A stretch of 64,000 nt of DNA from Actinobacteria bacterium HGW-Actinobacteria-2 (lineage in GTDB: Bacteria; Actinomycetota; Actinomycetes; Propionibacteriales; Propionibacteriaceae). Below are positions 62,627-64,000 of this stretch, piece after piece. The number at the start of each line of letters is the position of its first letter. Within the stretch, counting starts at the first letter, position 1. The position numbers were made by a program, and so were the translations under genes. The notes beneath the pieces were generated by a model. It saw only the letters and a list, made by a program, of their open reading frames with translations, did no database searches and was not told where the DNA came from. Location of the stretch: the NCBI GenBank assembly GCA_002841335.1, contig PHEY01000001.1:124964-188963 (forward strand). The letters are read 5' to 3'.

Positions 62627-64000
62627 CTATGCACTGGCTACCAGTTCAAGCCCCACACCGTGTCCAACGCAGGCGTCGTGAGCAATAGTCAACAGCTCCC
62701 GGACTTGTTGGCTTGCGAGATCGGGGGCTTCCCTCACAAGATGCTTTTGCAGAGCATCAAGGCTGAGGCCCGGTTGGACCATCACCACCTTCCCGAGGAT
62801 TGGCCGATTGGAATCGGCGATGCTTAACGAGGCATGCTCCGGAACTAGGCCAAGCGCGACCTGCAGCAGGCGCAGGCTTGAGCCGGAGACAAGGTTCAGC
62901 GCAGGTCCCTCGGCTCCACTTAGGCGGCGTCCGAGTCGGTGCCAGAAGTCGGGGTCGTGGAAATGCCTACGAGATTTGACGGCCTGAGCCACCAGCACCT
63001 CCATGTCGGTGACCCGGATACCGGGGGCTCCGCCAGTCCCCTTGGAATGCCACAGTTCGACACGGGGCTGGTCACAGGGTCGGAGCTCAACGACGATGTG
63101 GTCGGCGATCTCACCCTGGCCGTCGTTGCATAGGACCCATCGAGCGGTACCTCTTGTCCTTTGGCGCTCGAGACGCCTCTCAACCGTGGTGTGAATGGCC
63201 TCGCCGCCTGTGGCATGGGTCGGCGTCTCATGCGTAGTGTCCACACCAGTCCAACTCCATGGCGAACGTAGGAAGACTGGGAGGTCCGCGCGGGCAGCGA
63301 TCGGCTTGTGGAGCAGTGCTCCAGTGACGGTCTCCCCTGCAAGGAAGTGAATCGTGGGCGGGAAGTCCTCGAGTGTGACGCTCAGTGCCTCCTTGCCAGA
63401 GTAGCCATGTTGCGAACACAACTCCGTTCCTACCGAGACGAACGAACCGTCGACTCGCTGTGCTCCCGTCCAAACAACCTCGCCAGTCGCCTCAACGATG
63501 AGATCCAGGGGGATTTCGCGACCGTCATCTGACGGCTCTGACACTTGTATGTCTAGGTCGCCTAGCGCGGCTCCGCTTGGGAGCGTTCGGCCCGAGTTGA
63601 GCCAACCCTCATGAAGGGTTGCAATTAGCGGGCTCCTTGGGAACTCCTCGAGCCGAACCCCACGTGCAATCGCTGGCAGGAGCGGACCGGAGGCCGATGT
63701 GGCGGGCGCCCAGTAGGCGTCCGCGAGGTCCGTGCAGAAGGTGGCGAATTCCCGGAGTGGCAGGTAGCGCGATTGCCAAAGCTTCCCTTTTTCTGTGGCC
63801 AACCCTGCGGTGGCGGTTGTGCCGTCGGTGTTGCGGACCTGGGCCATGACGTGCCCGAGAGCCCGGTTGTCCGTGTCGGAGGCTCTCAGACCGTTCTCCA
63901 CGCGACTTCCACCGAAGGTGGCGTATGAGGGCGTTCCGACGACACCGGGGAACACGTTTCGAACTCCAACTGACGAAACGCCCACTCGCTCGTAAGCGTC
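62627..64000 (-). CDS. C-terminal part of a large unrecognised protein, possible PD-(D/E)XK nuclease domain
   Basis: The frame is open to the right edge, so the 5' end lies outside the window; about 457 residues are visible. SVGVRNVFPGVVGTPSYATF at the start reads like the interior of a larger enzyme. Near the middle, EIADHIVVEL followed by RVELWHSKG gives a D...ExxHxK spacing similar to some nucleases of phage-defence proteins, and PGIRVTDMEVLVAQAVKSRRHF follows. No confident family is assigned. It is convergent with the IMPase-like gene (227 bp gap, no gene seen) in the same low-GC segment. Confidence 0.5.
   Translation of the reverse strand, partial: DAYERVGVSSVGVRNVFPGVVGTPSYATFGGSRVENGLRASDTDNRALGHVMAQVRNTDGTTATAGLATEKGKLWQSRYLPLREFATFCTDLADAYWAPATSASGPLLPAIARGVRLEEFPRSPLIATLHEGWLNSGRTLPSGAALGDLDIQVSEPSDDGREIPLDLIVEATGEVVWTGAQRVDGSFVSVGTELCSQHGYSGKEALSVTLEDFPPTIHFLAGETVTGALLHKPIAARADLPVFLRSPWSWTGVDTTHETPTHATGGEAIHTTVERRLERQRTRGTARWVLCNDGQGEIADHIVVELRPCDQPRVELWHSKGTGGAPGIRVTDMEVLVAQAVKSRRHFHDPDFWHRLGRRLSGAEGPALNLVSGSSLRLLQVALGLVPEHASLSIADSNRPILGKVVMVQPGLSLDALQKHLVREAPDLASQQVRELLTIAHDACVGHGVGLELVASA

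Noticed and set aside
62422-62688. 88-codon frame between the IMPase-like and terminal genes
   Set aside because: Arg/Ser/Pro-rich, overlaps the end of the minus-strand gene and has no support beyond being open.

Overview
The window is high-GC actinobacterial chromosome, most likely from the Propionibacteriaceae or a close relative within Propionibacteriales. The evidence is a pyrophosphate-dependent phosphofructokinase of the propionibacterial type, RbpA, a GarA-type FHA protein beside ftsR and the glycine-cleavage genes, an actinobacterial LigC/LigD-polymerase pair, an Lnt-Ppm pair, and very frequent leaderless-type promoters (a TANNNT hexamer 6-7 nt before ATG or GTG). No rRNA, CRISPR array or insertion sequence was seen.

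Layout. 1-7.5 kb: end of dxs, rnd, a DUF3000 gene, msrB, convergent DNA-end-repair polymerase and ligase genes, ppk2 and a CbiX-like chelatase. 7.6-8.2 kb: a minus-strand tRNA operon (Gly-GCC, Cys-GCA, Val-GAC, Val-CAC) with promoter and terminator. 8.3-20.5 kb: a LuxR regulator, then the co-directional run thrS, HIT, pgsA-like, gcvH, garA-like, ftsR, DUF151, merR, gcvP, yihY and an aminotransferase, close to the conserved mycobacterial Rv1822-Rv1832 order. 20.5-31 kb: pfp, a TadE-like gene, a PatB-type C-S lyase, a YciO-type gene, an HD/membrane/SatD-like operon, ybaK, an orphan Flp pilin, lpd, an HTH-MurA fusion and pyridoxal kinase. 31-41.8 kb: GDPD plus UMF1 transporter, rbpA, fxsA-ppm-lnt, a 5'-3' exonuclease, metX-metW, YqeY, a DMT-like protein and an AI-2E family permease.

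41.8-53 kb: a degenerate P-loop protein, a KdpDE-like two-component pair beside a KimA-type potassium importer, a membrane-anchored Mrr-type nuclease, cutC, an amidohydrolase and an ADP-ribosylglycohydrolase. The amidohydrolase gene is flanked by two short paralogous genes (49617-49769 and 52006-52155). They share promoter layout, a covarying leader hairpin and conserved protein ends. The first is followed by a cluster of perfect inverted repeats.

53-59.7 kb: a catabolic cluster of MFS transporter, FGGY kinase, a class II aldolase fused to a class III aminotransferase, and a divergent PucR regulator.

60-64 kb: base composition drops, codon use changes, and three unusual genes appear: a PfkB-like protein with an altered catalytic motif, an inositol-monophosphatase-like protein, and the C-terminal part of a large protein with a possible PD-(D/E)XK nuclease motif. 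This looks like the edge of a horizontally acquired island and is the best candidate for an undescribed multi-gene system. The paralogous small genes are the best candidate for an undescribed small-protein or RNA system.
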